Counted from the stretch's first letter, positions 1 to 6,153 are shown. The stretch: 6,697 bases of DNA from an uncultured Enterobacter sp. (GCA_946477805.1 CAMKZP010000212.1:1-6697); one strand, 5' to 3'. Made by a program: numbers and translations. The notes: a model not told the origin generated them from the letters alone.

Positions 1-309
1 ATAAACTTTAATTTAGATTAAGACCATTCATTAATAACGCTTAACATTATTTTCACATGCTTAACTTTTAACCCCTGTCTGCTATTCAGGCAACGTCACT
101 CTCATCACTCAGGTTTTGCGAAAAGAGGCCCAGACCAACGTACCCGACATCTTACTTAGCGCGCGTGCCCTTTTGATATTTTCACAGCATATAATTCAAA
201 CGTAACCCCTAAAGTCAGCATTATCCACCAACCACCCCATCTTTATTGCTGCATCAGACCAGCGAAAGCGCTTACAGGCAGCGAAAGAGATTAAAAAGGA
301 ATTATCCTG
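1..309. promoter_or_regulatory. Non-coding upstream region of alaA (probable lrhA-alaA divergent regulatory gap)
   Basis: No credible gene is visible here. The first 80 bases are AT-rich and carry a 7-bp direct repeat, GCTTAAC, at 39-45 and 59-65, which is 20 bp or about two helical turns apart. A perfect TATAAT lies at 190-195, but the bases 16-18 nt upstream do not resemble a -35 element. A 9-bp direct repeat, CAGCGAAAG, occurs at 260-268 and 279-287. In E. coli the gene left of alaA is the divergent regulator lrhA, with an unusually long intergenic region, so this stretch probably also holds lrhA control signals. lrhA itself is outside the window, so this assignment rests on known gene order and not on sequence seen here. 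Confidence 0.5.
190..195 (+). promoter_or_regulatory. Candidate -10 element (TATAAT) upstream of alaA
   Basis: This is a perfect consensus -10 hexamer. There is no matching -35: TTGATA at 173-178 is only 11 bp away, and the 17-bp position reads GCCCTT. There is no TG extension either. If used, transcription would start near 202 and give a leader of about 220 nt before alaA that includes the 35-codon ORF. A chance match in AT-rich DNA is quite possible. Confidence 0.2.
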
Positions 310-417
310 ATGCGCAAAATCTTCTACTGCACGCCCTTCAAAACGAAGCGAGGTGGGAGTACATTATTCCGTGCTGACTTCCACGGCTGGGAGTGGCACT
401 CACAGCAAAAAGGTTAA
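310..417 (+). CDS. Possible 35-aa small protein / leader peptide upstream of alaA
   Basis: The ORF opens with ATG at 310 and ends with TAA at 415-417, five bases before the alaA start. An AAAAAGGA Shine-Dalgarno at about 293-300 ends 9 nt before the ATG, which is better than the ribosome site of alaA. The predicted peptide begins MRKIFYCTPFKTKRGG and ends with HGWEWHSQQKG. It is basic and aromatic (two Trp, five Phe/Tyr-rich positions) and has no signal peptide or membrane segment. It has a single alanine, so it does not look like a classical alanine attenuation peptide. I do not recognise the peptide. The near-abutting stop and start suggest translational coupling to alaA. It could equally be a chance ORF. 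Conservation of the amino acid sequence in related genera would decide. Confidence 0.42.
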   Translation: MRKIFYCTPFKTKRGGSTLFRADFHGWEWHSQQKG

Positions 418-422
418 GGTTC

Positions 423-1637
423 ATGTCCCCTATCGAAAAATCCAGCAAGCTTGATAACGTCTGTTATGACATCCGCGGCCCCGTCCTGAAAGAGGCAAAA
501 CGTCTCGAAGAGGAAGGCAACAAGGTTCTGAAACTCAACATTGGTAACCCCGCGCCATTTGGTTTTGAAGCGCCGGATGAGATCCTGGTCGACGTGATCC
601 GTAACCTGCCTACCGCGCAGGGCTACTGCGACTCTAAGGGCCTCTATTCCGCGCGTAAGGCCATCATGCAGCACTACCAGGCGCGAGGGATGCGTGATGT
701 CACCGTGGAAGATATCTATATCGGGAACGGTGTCTCAGAGCTGATCGTTCAGGCGATGCAGGCACTGCTGAATAGCGGCGACGAAATGCTGGTCCCGGCG
801 CCTGACTACCCGCTCTGGACGGCGGCCGTGTCGCTCTCCAGCGGTAAAGCCGTGCACTATCTTTGCGACGAGTCCTCTGACTGGTTCCCGGATCTGGACG
901 ATATTCGCGCCAAAATTACCCCGCGCACGCGCGGCATTGTGATAATCAACCCGAACAACCCAACGGGTGCGGTCTACTCAAAAGAGCTGTTGATGGAGAT
1001 CGTAGAGATCGCCCGTCAGCATAACCTGATCATTTTTGCCGACGAAATTTACGACAAGATCCTCTACGACGCGGCGCAGCACCACTCCATCGCCGCGCTG
1101 GCGCCGGACCTGCTGACCGTGACCTTCAATGGTTTATCTAAAACCTACCGCGTGGCCGGTTTCCGCCAGGGCTGGATGGTGCTCAACGGGCCGAAAAAAC
1201 ATGCGAAAGGCTACATTGAAGGGCTTGAGATGCTGGCGTCGATGCGTCTTTGCGCCAACGTGCCGGCACAGCATGCGATCCAGACGGCGCTCGGCGGCTA
1301 CCAGAGCATCAGCGAGTTTATCGCTCCCGGCGGTCGCCTGTACGAGCAGCGCAACCGCGCGTGGGAGTTGATCAACGACATTCCCGGCGTCTCCTGCGTG
1401 AAGCCCAACGGCGCGCTCTATATGTTCCCGAAAATTGACGCTAAACGCTTCAATATTCACGATGACCAGAAAATGGTGCTCGACTTCCTGCTGCAGGAAA
1501 AAGTGCTGCTGGTTCAGGGCACCGCGTTTAACTGGCCGTGGCCGGATCACGTGCGCATCGTTACCCTGCCGCGTGAAGATGACCTTGAAATGGCCATCAG
1601 CCGCTTCGGGCGATTCCTCTCCGGGTATCATCAGTAA
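423..1637 (+). CDS. alaA: Glutamate-pyruvate (alanine) aminotransferase AlaA
   Basis: This is a cytosolic PLP-dependent aminotransferase (fold type I, class I/II) of 404 aa that makes L-alanine from pyruvate and glutamate. In E. coli it is one of three main alanine-forming enzymes, with AvtA and AlaC. Visible motifs are the NPNNPTG loop at residues 176-182, the PLP-ring aspartate in ADEIY (D207, Y210) and the Schiff-base lysine in SKTYR (K240). The MSPIEKSSKL start at 423 matches the E. coli protein. An in-frame GTG at 393 would add ten unmatched residues and has no ribosome site, so I rejected it. AAAAGG about 9 nt upstream is the likely ribosome site. The protein ends GYHQ, one residue short of the E. 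coli form. In E. coli alaA is repressed through Lrp in response to alanine; I cannot identify an Lrp site by eye. It is probably co-transcribed with yfbR. Confidence 0.97.
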   Translation: MSPIEKSSKLDNVCYDIRGPVLKEAKRLEEEGNKVLKLNIGNPAPFGFEAPDEILVDVIRNLPTAQGYCDSKGLYSARKAIMQHYQARGMRDVTVEDIYIGNGVSELIVQAMQALLNSGDEMLVPAPDYPLWTAAVSLSSGKAVHYLCDESSDWFPDLDDIRAKITPRTRGIVIINPNNPTGAVYSKELLMEIVEIARQHNLIIFADEIYDKILYDAAQHHSIAALAPDLLTVTFNGLSKTYRVAGFRQGWMVLNGPKKHAKGYIEGLEMLASMRLCANVPAQHAIQTALGGYQSISEFIAPGGRLYEQRNRAWELINDIPGVSCVKPNGALYMFPKIDAKRFNIHDDQKMVLDFLLQEKVLLVQGTAFNWPWPDHVRIVTLPREDDLEMAISRFGRFLSGYHQ

Positions 1638-1649
1638 CGCCGCCTTTTT

Positions 1650-1680
1650 GCCGGGTGCGCTTCGCGTACCCGGCCTACAA
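1650..1680 (+). repeat. REP-type palindromic element between alaA and yfbR
   Basis: Arms GCCGGGT (1650-1656) and ACCCGGC (1668-1674) pair perfectly. A G-T wobble (1657/1667) and CGC/GCG (1658-1660/1664-1666) continue the stem to 11 bp around a TTC loop. The trailing CTACAA is typical of enterobacterial REP/PU elements. It lies 12 bp after the alaA stop and has no T-tract, so it is more likely an mRNA-stabilising 3' hairpin or attenuating structure than a strong terminator. Confidence 0.8.
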
Positions 1681-1753
1681 ATTTTACAGATTTGCATCTC
1701 ACCTCCCCTCCCCGCACAATGAAGTCTGTCGCAGTAAAGACGAAAGGTATTCT

Positions 1754-2353
1754 ATGAGTCAGAGTCATTTCTTTGCCCACCTCTCCCGCCTGAAGCTTAT
1801 TAACCGCTGGCCGCTAATGCGCAACGTGCGCACCGAGAACGTCTCCGAGCACAGCCTGCAGGTCGCCATGGTGGCTCATGCGCTGGCCGCCATAAAAAAC
1901 CGGAAGTTCAATGGTCAGGTGAATGCGGAACGCATCGCTCTGCTGGCGATGTACCACGACGCGTCAGAGGTGTTAACCGGGGATTTGCCTACGCCGGTGA
2001 AATATTTCAACTCGCAGATTGCCCAGGAATATAAGGCCATCGAGAAGATAGCCCAGCAGAAGCTGATTGAGATGGTGCCGGAGGAACTACGCGATATCTT
2101 TGAGCCGCTGATCGACGAGCATCAGTACACCGAAGATGAAAAATCGCTGGTGAAACAGGCCGACGCGCTGTGCGCCTATCTGAAATGTCTGGAAGAGCTG
2201 TCAGCCGGAAACAACGAGTTTTTACTGGCGAAAACGCGGCTGGAAAAAACGCTGGCGTCGCGCCGCAGCGAGGAGATGGACTATTTTATGCAGGTGTTCG
2301 TGCCGAGCTTCCATTTGTCGCTGGATGAGATCAGCCAGGATTCACCGCTTTAA
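1754..2353 (+). CDS. yfbR: 5'-deoxynucleotidase YfbR (HD-domain phosphohydrolase)
   Basis: This 199-aa cytosolic HD-superfamily enzyme dephosphorylates deoxyribonucleoside 5'-monophosphates and is metal-dependent. In E. coli it can support an alternative dTMP route in dcd-deficient cells. The metal-site residues H33, H68-D69 (motif YHDASE) and D137 (KQADAL) are all present. So are R18-W19 and E72/D77, known around the E. coli active site. The start at 1754 is preceded by GAAAGG (1742-1747) and gives the family length and the MxQSHFFAHLSRLKL N-terminus. The reading frame stays open upstream to an ATG at 1655, but that would translate the REP element. The gap from alaA is 116 bp and holds the REP hairpin. 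A weak promoter-like pair (TTGCAT 1692-1697, CACAAT 1715-1720, 17-bp spacer) could give independent expression. Confidence 0.96.
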   Translation: MSQSHFFAHLSRLKLINRWPLMRNVRTENVSEHSLQVAMVAHALAAIKNRKFNGQVNAERIALLAMYHDASEVLTGDLPTPVKYFNSQIAQEYKAIEKIAQQKLIEMVPEELRDIFEPLIDEHQYTEDEKSLVKQADALCAYLKCLEELSAGNNEFLLAKTRLEKTLASRRSEEMDYFMQVFVPSFHLSLDEISQDSPL

Positions 2354-2359
2354 TCTGTT

Positions 2360-2392
2360 TGCCCGGCGGCGCTGCGCTTGCCGGGCATTTTT
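2360..2392 (+). terminator. REP-like rho-independent terminator after yfbR, between convergent genes
   Basis: Arms TGCCCGGC (2360-2367) and GCCGGGCA (2380-2387) form an 8-bp GC-rich stem. Inner pairs (GCG 2369-2371 with CGC 2375-2377) close a small loop. Five T residues (2388-2392) follow on the plus strand, so it should stop yfbR transcription. On the minus strand no T-run follows, so it would terminate yfbS only weakly. The body of the hairpin resembles the GCCCGGCGGCGCT... REP type common in enterobacteria. The gap between the two stop codons is only 40 bp. Confidence 0.8.
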
Positions 2393-2393
2393 A

Positions 2394-4226
2394 TCAGAAC
2401 GGGAACAGGACCGGTATCAACGCCACGCTCACCATCATCACCAGCAGGGTGAACGGCACGCCAATCTTCACGAAGTCGCTGAATTTATACTTTCCGGGCC
2501 CCAGCACCAGCGTGTTGACGGGTGAAGAGACCGGCGTCATAAATGCCGCCGAGGCGGCCATCGCCACCATCATCGCGAACGGGTAAGGCGAAACGCCCAT
2601 GGATTTCGCCATCGCCAGCGCAATCGGCGCCATCAGTACCGCCGTGGCCGTATTGGAGATGAACAGCCCGATCGAGGCGCACATCACAAACAGACACACC
2701 ATCATCATGTACGGGCCATATCCTCCGCCGACGTCCATCAGCCCTTTTACAATCAAATCCACCCCGCCCGTTTTTTGCAGCGCAAGGGCAAAGGGCATCA
2801 TCCCGACGATAAGAATGATGCTCGGCCAGTGAATGGCTTTATAGGCGCTCTCGGCGTCAATACAGCGGAATTTACCCATCAGCAGGCAGGCAATAATTGC
2901 CGCAACCGGATTGGGGATTTCGTCGGTAAGCATCAGCGCCACCATCAGCACCAGGCAAAAAATGGCGTGCGGCGCCTGGCTGTGCGCCGGTGAAGCATCG
3001 CTCTCCTCAACGGGCATATTCAGCACCACAAAATCACGGCCCTTCTGCCCCAGCTGGCTGATGAGCTTCCAGTTGCCGACGACCAAAAAAATATCGCCCA
3101 GCAGAAGCGGCTCATCCACCACCGCCCCTTCCAGCGCCACGCCGTCGCGCTTTAAGCCGACCACGTTCAGGCCATAGCGGGTGCGAAACCCGATCTCCCG
3201 CACCGTCTTACCCAATAGCTCGGATTCAGGGATCAACGACACTTCGGCCATACCCACGTCCAGCGCCTGGTCAGAGAAATATTCCCCGCGAAGCACCATA
3301 GGCTCCAGCCGCTGTTCGCTGCAAAACTCGCGCAGGTCCACCTCTGCCGCGGACATGTCAATCAGCAGAACGTCACGGGCGCGAAATTCCGATACCCCAT
3401 TCACGTTCACAATTACCCGCCGAAAACGCCGCCAGCGCTCGACGCCGATCACGTTCGCGCCGTAGCGTTCACGCAGTTTTAAATCGTCCAGACGCTGGCC
3501 TATCAAGGGTGAGCCCGGGTGAATAGCCAGCCGGCGGGCGCGCCCGGTCAGGCGGTAGTCTTTGATCAGATCGCGAAAGGTGGGCCGCTTCCAGCCGTCT
3601 TTGGCTTTATCCTGCTTTTCGCCCTTGAGCGCGAAGCGGGTGAGCAGCATATAGATAACGCCCATCACCAGAATCACCAGCCCAAGCGGCGTCACGCTGA
3701 AGAAGCTAAACCCCTCCAGGCCCTCGCGGATCAGCTCGCTGTTGACGACCAGGTTCGGCGGCGTGGCTACCAGCGTCATCATCCCGCTGATAAGCCCGGC
3801 AAAGCTCAGCGGCATCATCAGGCGCGACGGTGAAATCTGCATCCGCATGGAGACGCTCAGCACCACCGGAATAAAGATCGCCACGACGCCCGTTGAGCTC
3901 ATAAACGCGCCCAGCCCGGCTACCGTCACCATCAGATAAATCAGCATTTTGGTTTCGCTGCTGCCCGCCACCTTCACCAGCCAGGTGCCCATAACGGTCG
4001 CAACGCCGGTGCGCACCAGGCCGTCGCCAATGATAAACAGCGCGGCAATCAGAATGACGTTGGGGTCGCTAAAGCCGGAGAAGGCTTCGGGCAGCGTGAG
4101 CGTGCCGCTCAGCACAAAAGCGACGATGACAAACAAGGCGACGGCGTCCATGCGCACCTTGCCGGTAGCAAAAAGAATGATGGCGATTAACAGCAGGCTC
4201 AGGACCCAAATCAGTTCACCGTTCAC
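2394..4226 (-). CDS. yfbS: YfbS, SLC13/DASS-family transporter with two RCK_C (TrkA-C) domains
   Basis: This is a 610-aa inner-membrane protein. The N-terminal half has several hydrophobic segments (about residues 4-20, 26-43, 55-72, 92-122, 138-157, 174-196). A hydrophilic cytoplasmic insert at about 205-400 looks like two successive RCK_C/TrkA-C domains (about 225-300 and 313-397). A second membrane half follows (about 418-450, 465-482, 503-535, 547-610). The SNT at 524-526 and SSPVNT at 567-572 are of the kind that binds Na+ and substrate in divalent-anion:sodium symporters, with PPNLVVNS at 156-163 in the first half. The substrate is unknown; RCK_C domains suggest ligand gating. The start is GTG with AAGGA (plus-strand 4233-4237) 6 nt upstream, and it matches the E. 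coli N-terminus MNGELIWVLS. An intrinsic terminator lies just upstream, so it may need readthrough or its own promoter. Confidence 0.95.
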   Translation of the reverse strand: MNGELIWVLSLLLIAIILFATGKVRMDAVALFVIVAFVLSGTLTLPEAFSGFSDPNVILIAALFIIGDGLVRTGVATVMGTWLVKVAGSSETKMLIYLMVTVAGLGAFMSSTGVVAIFIPVVLSVSMRMQISPSRLMMPLSFAGLISGMMTLVATPPNLVVNSELIREGLEGFSFFSVTPLGLVILVMGVIYMLLTRFALKGEKQDKAKDGWKRPTFRDLIKDYRLTGRARRLAIHPGSPLIGQRLDDLKLRERYGANVIGVERWRRFRRVIVNVNGVSEFRARDVLLIDMSAAEVDLREFCSEQRLEPMVLRGEYFSDQALDVGMAEVSLIPESELLGKTVREIGFRTRYGLNVVGLKRDGVALEGAVVDEPLLLGDIFLVVGNWKLISQLGQKGRDFVVLNMPVEESDASPAHSQAPHAIFCLVLMVALMLTDEIPNPVAAIIACLLMGKFRCIDAESAYKAIHWPSIILIVGMMPFALALQKTGGVDLIVKGLMDVGGGYGPYMMMVCLFVMCASIGLFISNTATAVLMAPIALAMAKSMGVSPYPFAMMVAMAASAAFMTPVSSPVNTLVLGPGKYKFSDFVKIGVPFTLLVMMVSVALIPVLFPF

Positions 4227-4264
4227 AACGTGTCCTTGTCAGTGGAGGAGCTGGAATTTTGCCA

Positions 4265-4290
4265 TAAAAAAGCCCCAGCAAAGTGGGGCT
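4265..4290 (-). terminator. Rho-independent terminator after yfbT
   Basis: Read on the minus strand, a perfect 7-bp stem (AGCCCCA, loop CTTTGC, TGGGGCT) is followed by six T residues. It starts 12 nt after the yfbT stop and ends 38 nt before the yfbS GTG. It separates yfbT from yfbS or acts as an attenuator between them. Confidence 0.88.
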
Positions 4291-4301
4291 AAATCATGGG
4301 A

Positions 4302-4961
4302 TTACATTTTTTGCGAGACGGTTACAACGCCATCGGGCGCCTTCGAGACGTTAATCGCCGTCAGGGTGGTCAGCACAAAATCCGCTTCGTCGAGCCGGGG
4401 AGAATCCGCCGGTACGTTCACCGCGATGACGTGGCTTCCGGCGTTAAGCCCGGCCAGCACGCCCGCTGCAGCATCTTCCACCACCACGCAGTCAGCCGGG
4501 TCAAGGCCCAGCAGCTCGGCGCCGAGCAGAAATGCATCCGGTTCGGGCTTGCCGCGCTTGACGCGCTCCGCGGTGATAAACACCTCTGGCTTCGGTAAGC
4601 CGGCAGCCTTATGGCGGGCGTGGGCAACGGGAATGGAGCCCGACGTCACGATCGCCCACGGGATTTGCGCTTCATTCAGATGCTCAAGCAGTTCGCGCGC
4701 GCCGGGCAGCGCGGTGATGCCGTCCGTACCGGTGGCTTCAATCTGCTCCAGATAGCTGAACTCCGCCTGAATATCGTCCTCAGAACGCCCCGCCAGAAAG
4801 TGTCGCAATGAGGTAATGGCCTGTTTGCCATGGATGAAATTCAGTACCTCCTGATGGTCGATGCCGTGCCTGTCGGCCCAGTGGCACCACGAGCGCTCCA
4901 CAACCGGCAGCGAATCCACCAGCGTACCGTCCAGATCAAACAGAAAACCTTTACACTGCAC
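4302..4961 (-). CDS. hxpA: HAD-family sugar/hexitol phosphatase YfbT (HxpA)
   Basis: This is a 219-aa cytosolic haloacid-dehalogenase-like phosphatase. Motif I is DLDGT (nucleophile D9, acid/base D11), motif II is VTSGS (T106-S107), motif III lysine is K138 in RGKPEPD, and motif IV is VVVED (E162-D163). An alpha-helical cap lies between motifs I and II, at about residues 15-85. The E. coli orthologue yfbT is assigned as a hexitol/sugar phosphatase acting on compounds such as sorbitol-6-P and mannitol-1-P. Two in-frame GTGs compete for the start. The one at 4967 overlaps the GGAGG ribosome site (plus-strand 4967-4971), while the one at 4961 lies 5 nt after it and gives the expected N-terminus MxCKGFLFDLDGT, so I chose 4961. 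The ribosome site abuts the yfbU stop (11-nt gap), which implies translational coupling. The C-terminus is about three residues longer than in E. coli. Confidence 0.95.
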   Translation of the reverse strand: MQCKGFLFDLDGTLVDSLPVVERSWCHWADRHGIDHQEVLNFIHGKQAITSLRHFLAGRSEDDIQAEFSYLEQIEATGTDGITALPGARELLEHLNEAQIPWAIVTSGSIPVAHARHKAAGLPKPEVFITAERVKRGKPEPDAFLLGAELLGLDPADCVVVEDAAAGVLAGLNAGSHVIAVNVPADSPRLDEADFVLTTLTAINVSKAPDGVVTVSQKM

Positions 4962-4972
4962 GTGCACCTCCG

Positions 4973-5467
4973 TCAGGCATTAATGATTTGTTGAATTTCG
5001 TTGCTGCTTAAATGGTACTGGCGCGGGCAGGCGTGCCAGACGCTCAGCATGCGCTGGTATTTTTCCCACATCGGGGTCTGCGCGTTAAATCCGTGGGTGC
5101 CCGCGTCAAAGTGGGTATAGCGCCCTTCGGTGTTCACCATAAAGCGGACATAGCTAAGGTAGCGCGACTCGGTCGCGGCATCAAAGCCTAAGAAGGTCAC
5201 GCGGCGTTCGTCAATGGACTGCGGGTCTTTCAGATTGGTCCAGGAGACGTGCAGCGCGTGGTACATCTCCATGATGTCGATAACGATGCGGCAGGTTTCT
5301 TCTTTTAGCTCGCCAAACTCGCGGTCCAGTTCGCGCATCTGCAGGCCGAACCCGCGTTCGACGATGGTCTGCAGGCGGCTATAGCGCGCAGCGTTATCGG
5401 GATCAAGCATTGTCATCATCTTGTACTGGTTAGACAAAATCAGACGTTGAGCATGGGTCATTTCCAT
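4973..5467 (-). CDS. yfbU: UPF0304 family protein YfbU
   Basis: This 164-aa, predominantly helical, soluble protein belongs to the YfbU/UPF0304 family, which occurs mainly in gammaproteobacteria; its molecular function is not established. The sequence is highly charged, with recognisable conserved stretches: MEMTxAQRLILSNQYKMM at the N-terminus, RELDREFGELKEETC near residue 48, and HFDAGTHGFNAQTPMWEKY near residue 125. There is no signal peptide or membrane segment. The ATG at 5467 has AGGAG (plus-strand 5475-5479) 7 nt upstream and matches the family start; an ATG seven codons earlier (5488) has no ribosome site. The stop at 4973 abuts the yfbT ribosome site, so the two are probably translated together. 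A strong terminator between yfbV and yfbU suggests a separate promoter or attenuated readthrough from yfbV. Confidence 0.95.
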   Translation of the reverse strand: MEMTHAQRLILSNQYKMMTMLDPDNAARYSRLQTIVERGFGLQMRELDREFGELKEETCRIVIDIMEMYHALHVSWTNLKDPQSIDERRVTFLGFDAATESRYLSYVRFMVNTEGRYTHFDAGTHGFNAQTPMWEKYQRMLSVWHACPRQYHLSSNEIQQIINA

Positions 5468-5496
5468 CTTTCGACTCCTGTAGCGCATTGCACGTT

Positions 5497-5531
5497 AAAA
5501 AAAAGACACGGTAACCGTTGGTTACTGTGCC
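5497..5531 (-). terminator. Rho-independent terminator after yfbV
   Basis: Read on the minus strand, a 12-bp stem (plus-strand 5505-5516 with 5520-5531) has one C-A mismatch and one G-U pair and closes on a 3-nt loop. It is followed directly by eight T residues (plus-strand A-run 5497-5504). It begins 28 nt after the yfbV stop and ends about 29 nt before the yfbU start codon, so yfbU has very little leader left after it. Confidence 0.85.
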
Positions 5532-5558
5532 TTCTTTTCGCGAGCGTTTCGATGATCA

Positions 5559-5588
5559 ATCACAAGTCATCAAGGAATGTTTTATCAA
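5559..5588 (-). promoter_or_regulatory. Candidate promoter for yfbU-yfbT inside the 3' end of yfbV
   Basis: On the minus strand TTGATA (plus-strand 5583-5588; 5/6 match to -35) and TGTGAT (5559-5564; 4/6 match to -10) are separated by 18 bp, spanning the yfbV stop codon. Transcription would start near 5552 and would still have to cross the terminator hairpin before yfbU. The match is modest and unproven. Confidence 0.22.
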
Positions 5589-6015
5589 GTTGCTTAAAAG
5601 CCCGCTTGAGCGTGTCGGCCAGCGCCTGGTAGTCCGGCTTGCCCTCGACGGGTGCCAGCGCCTGTCCGGCCTCCTCAAGTTTTCCACGGACTTCATAAAA
5701 CCAGTGTAAAATGGTAGGCGGCAGCGGGGTCACTGAACGTTTCCCCAGCCACCACAGCCCCTGCATCGGCAGGCTCAGCGCAAACAGCGCGGTAGCCACG
5801 GCGGGGCCAAGCTGCCCGCCGAGGGCGATTTGCCAGCACAGGGTAAAGACAGCGACGGGTGGCATAAAGCGAATCGCATAGCGCGTGGCGCGAATCACGC
5901 GATTCTCAATAAACATCGGCGCGAGGCGCTTTTCCATTGGCCACGTCTTTGCGTAATGCTGCCCCCGGCGAAACAGACTGAAGAAGTTCACGGATGGGAT
6001 TTCGGGTGTCGACAT
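5560..6015 (-). CDS. yfbV: UPF0208 inner-membrane protein YfbV
   Basis: This 151-aa protein is of the UPF0208/DUF412 family, the same length as E. coli YfbV. The basic N-terminal region (SLFRRGQHYAKTWPMEKRL) is probably cytoplasmic. Two hydrophobic helices at about residues 48-66 and 71-92 form a hairpin in the inner membrane. The C-terminal third is soluble, with a helical tail ending KQLDKTFLDDL. From memory, E. coli yfbV has been reported as needed to confine MatP effects to the Ter chromosome macrodomain; the biochemical role is unknown. The ATG at 6015 has GAGGT (plus-strand 6022-6026) 6 nt upstream. It is transcribed divergently from ackA across a 337-bp shared region and is followed by a strong terminator. 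A poor AT-rich promoter may lie at about 6030-6060 on the minus strand, but no clear -35/-10 pair is visible. Confidence 0.95.
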   Translation of the reverse strand: MSTPEIPSVNFFSLFRRGQHYAKTWPMEKRLAPMFIENRVIRATRYAIRFMPPVAVFTLCWQIALGGQLGPAVATALFALSLPMQGLWWLGKRSVTPLPPTILHWFYEVRGKLEEAGQALAPVEGKPDYQALADTLKRAFKQLDKTFLDDL

Positions 6016-6094
6016 GGCTGTACCTCAACTTCACATATAAAAATTAAAATTTTTGTGCAAAACCACAACAGGCTATGACAACGTTCAAAATATT

Positions 6095-6124
6095 TTGTCA
6101 TCGCTACCCCGTATCGGGTATCCT
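6095..6124 (+). promoter_or_regulatory. Candidate ackA promoter (distal)
   Basis: TTGTCA (6095-6100, 5/6) and TATCCT (6119-6124, 4/6) are spaced 18 bp apart. The start site would be near 6131, giving a leader of about 220 nt that contains all the downstream inverted repeats. The -35 hexamer is one arm of the ATGACAA/TTGTCAT palindrome. Confidence 0.28.
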
Positions 6125-6153
6125 GTGCCAGCCTGATTGGGCTGTAGACGAGA

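Noticed and set aside
393..422. GTG at 393 as the alaA start (ten extra residues)
   Set aside because: No ribosome site precedes it, the extra residues do not match the family, and the ATG at 423 reproduces the known MSPIEKSSKL N-terminus.
1134..1697. 187-codon open frame antisense to alaA
   Set aside because: It lies opposite a strongly conserved enzyme, has no recognisable domain or ribosome site, and is explained by codon bias in GC-rich coding DNA.
1655..1753. Upstream extension of yfbR to ATG 1655
   Set aside because: It would translate the REP hairpin. The ATG at 1754 has a good ribosome site and gives the 199-aa family length.
4239..4265. Eight-codon minus-strand ORF (MAKFQLLH) between the yfbT terminator and yfbS
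   Set aside because: The ATG directly follows the T-run of the terminator, with no ribosome site; most likely chance.
3949..4755. 268-codon plus-strand open frame across yfbS and yfbT
   Set aside because: It runs antisense through two well-supported genes and their intergenic terminator. Its low-complexity Ser/Thr/Arg-rich translation is typical of a shadow frame.
5468..5488. ATG at 5488 as the yfbU start (MRYRSRK extension)
   Set aside because: No ribosome site precedes it. The AGGAG correctly placed before 5467 and the conserved MEMT start favour the shorter form.
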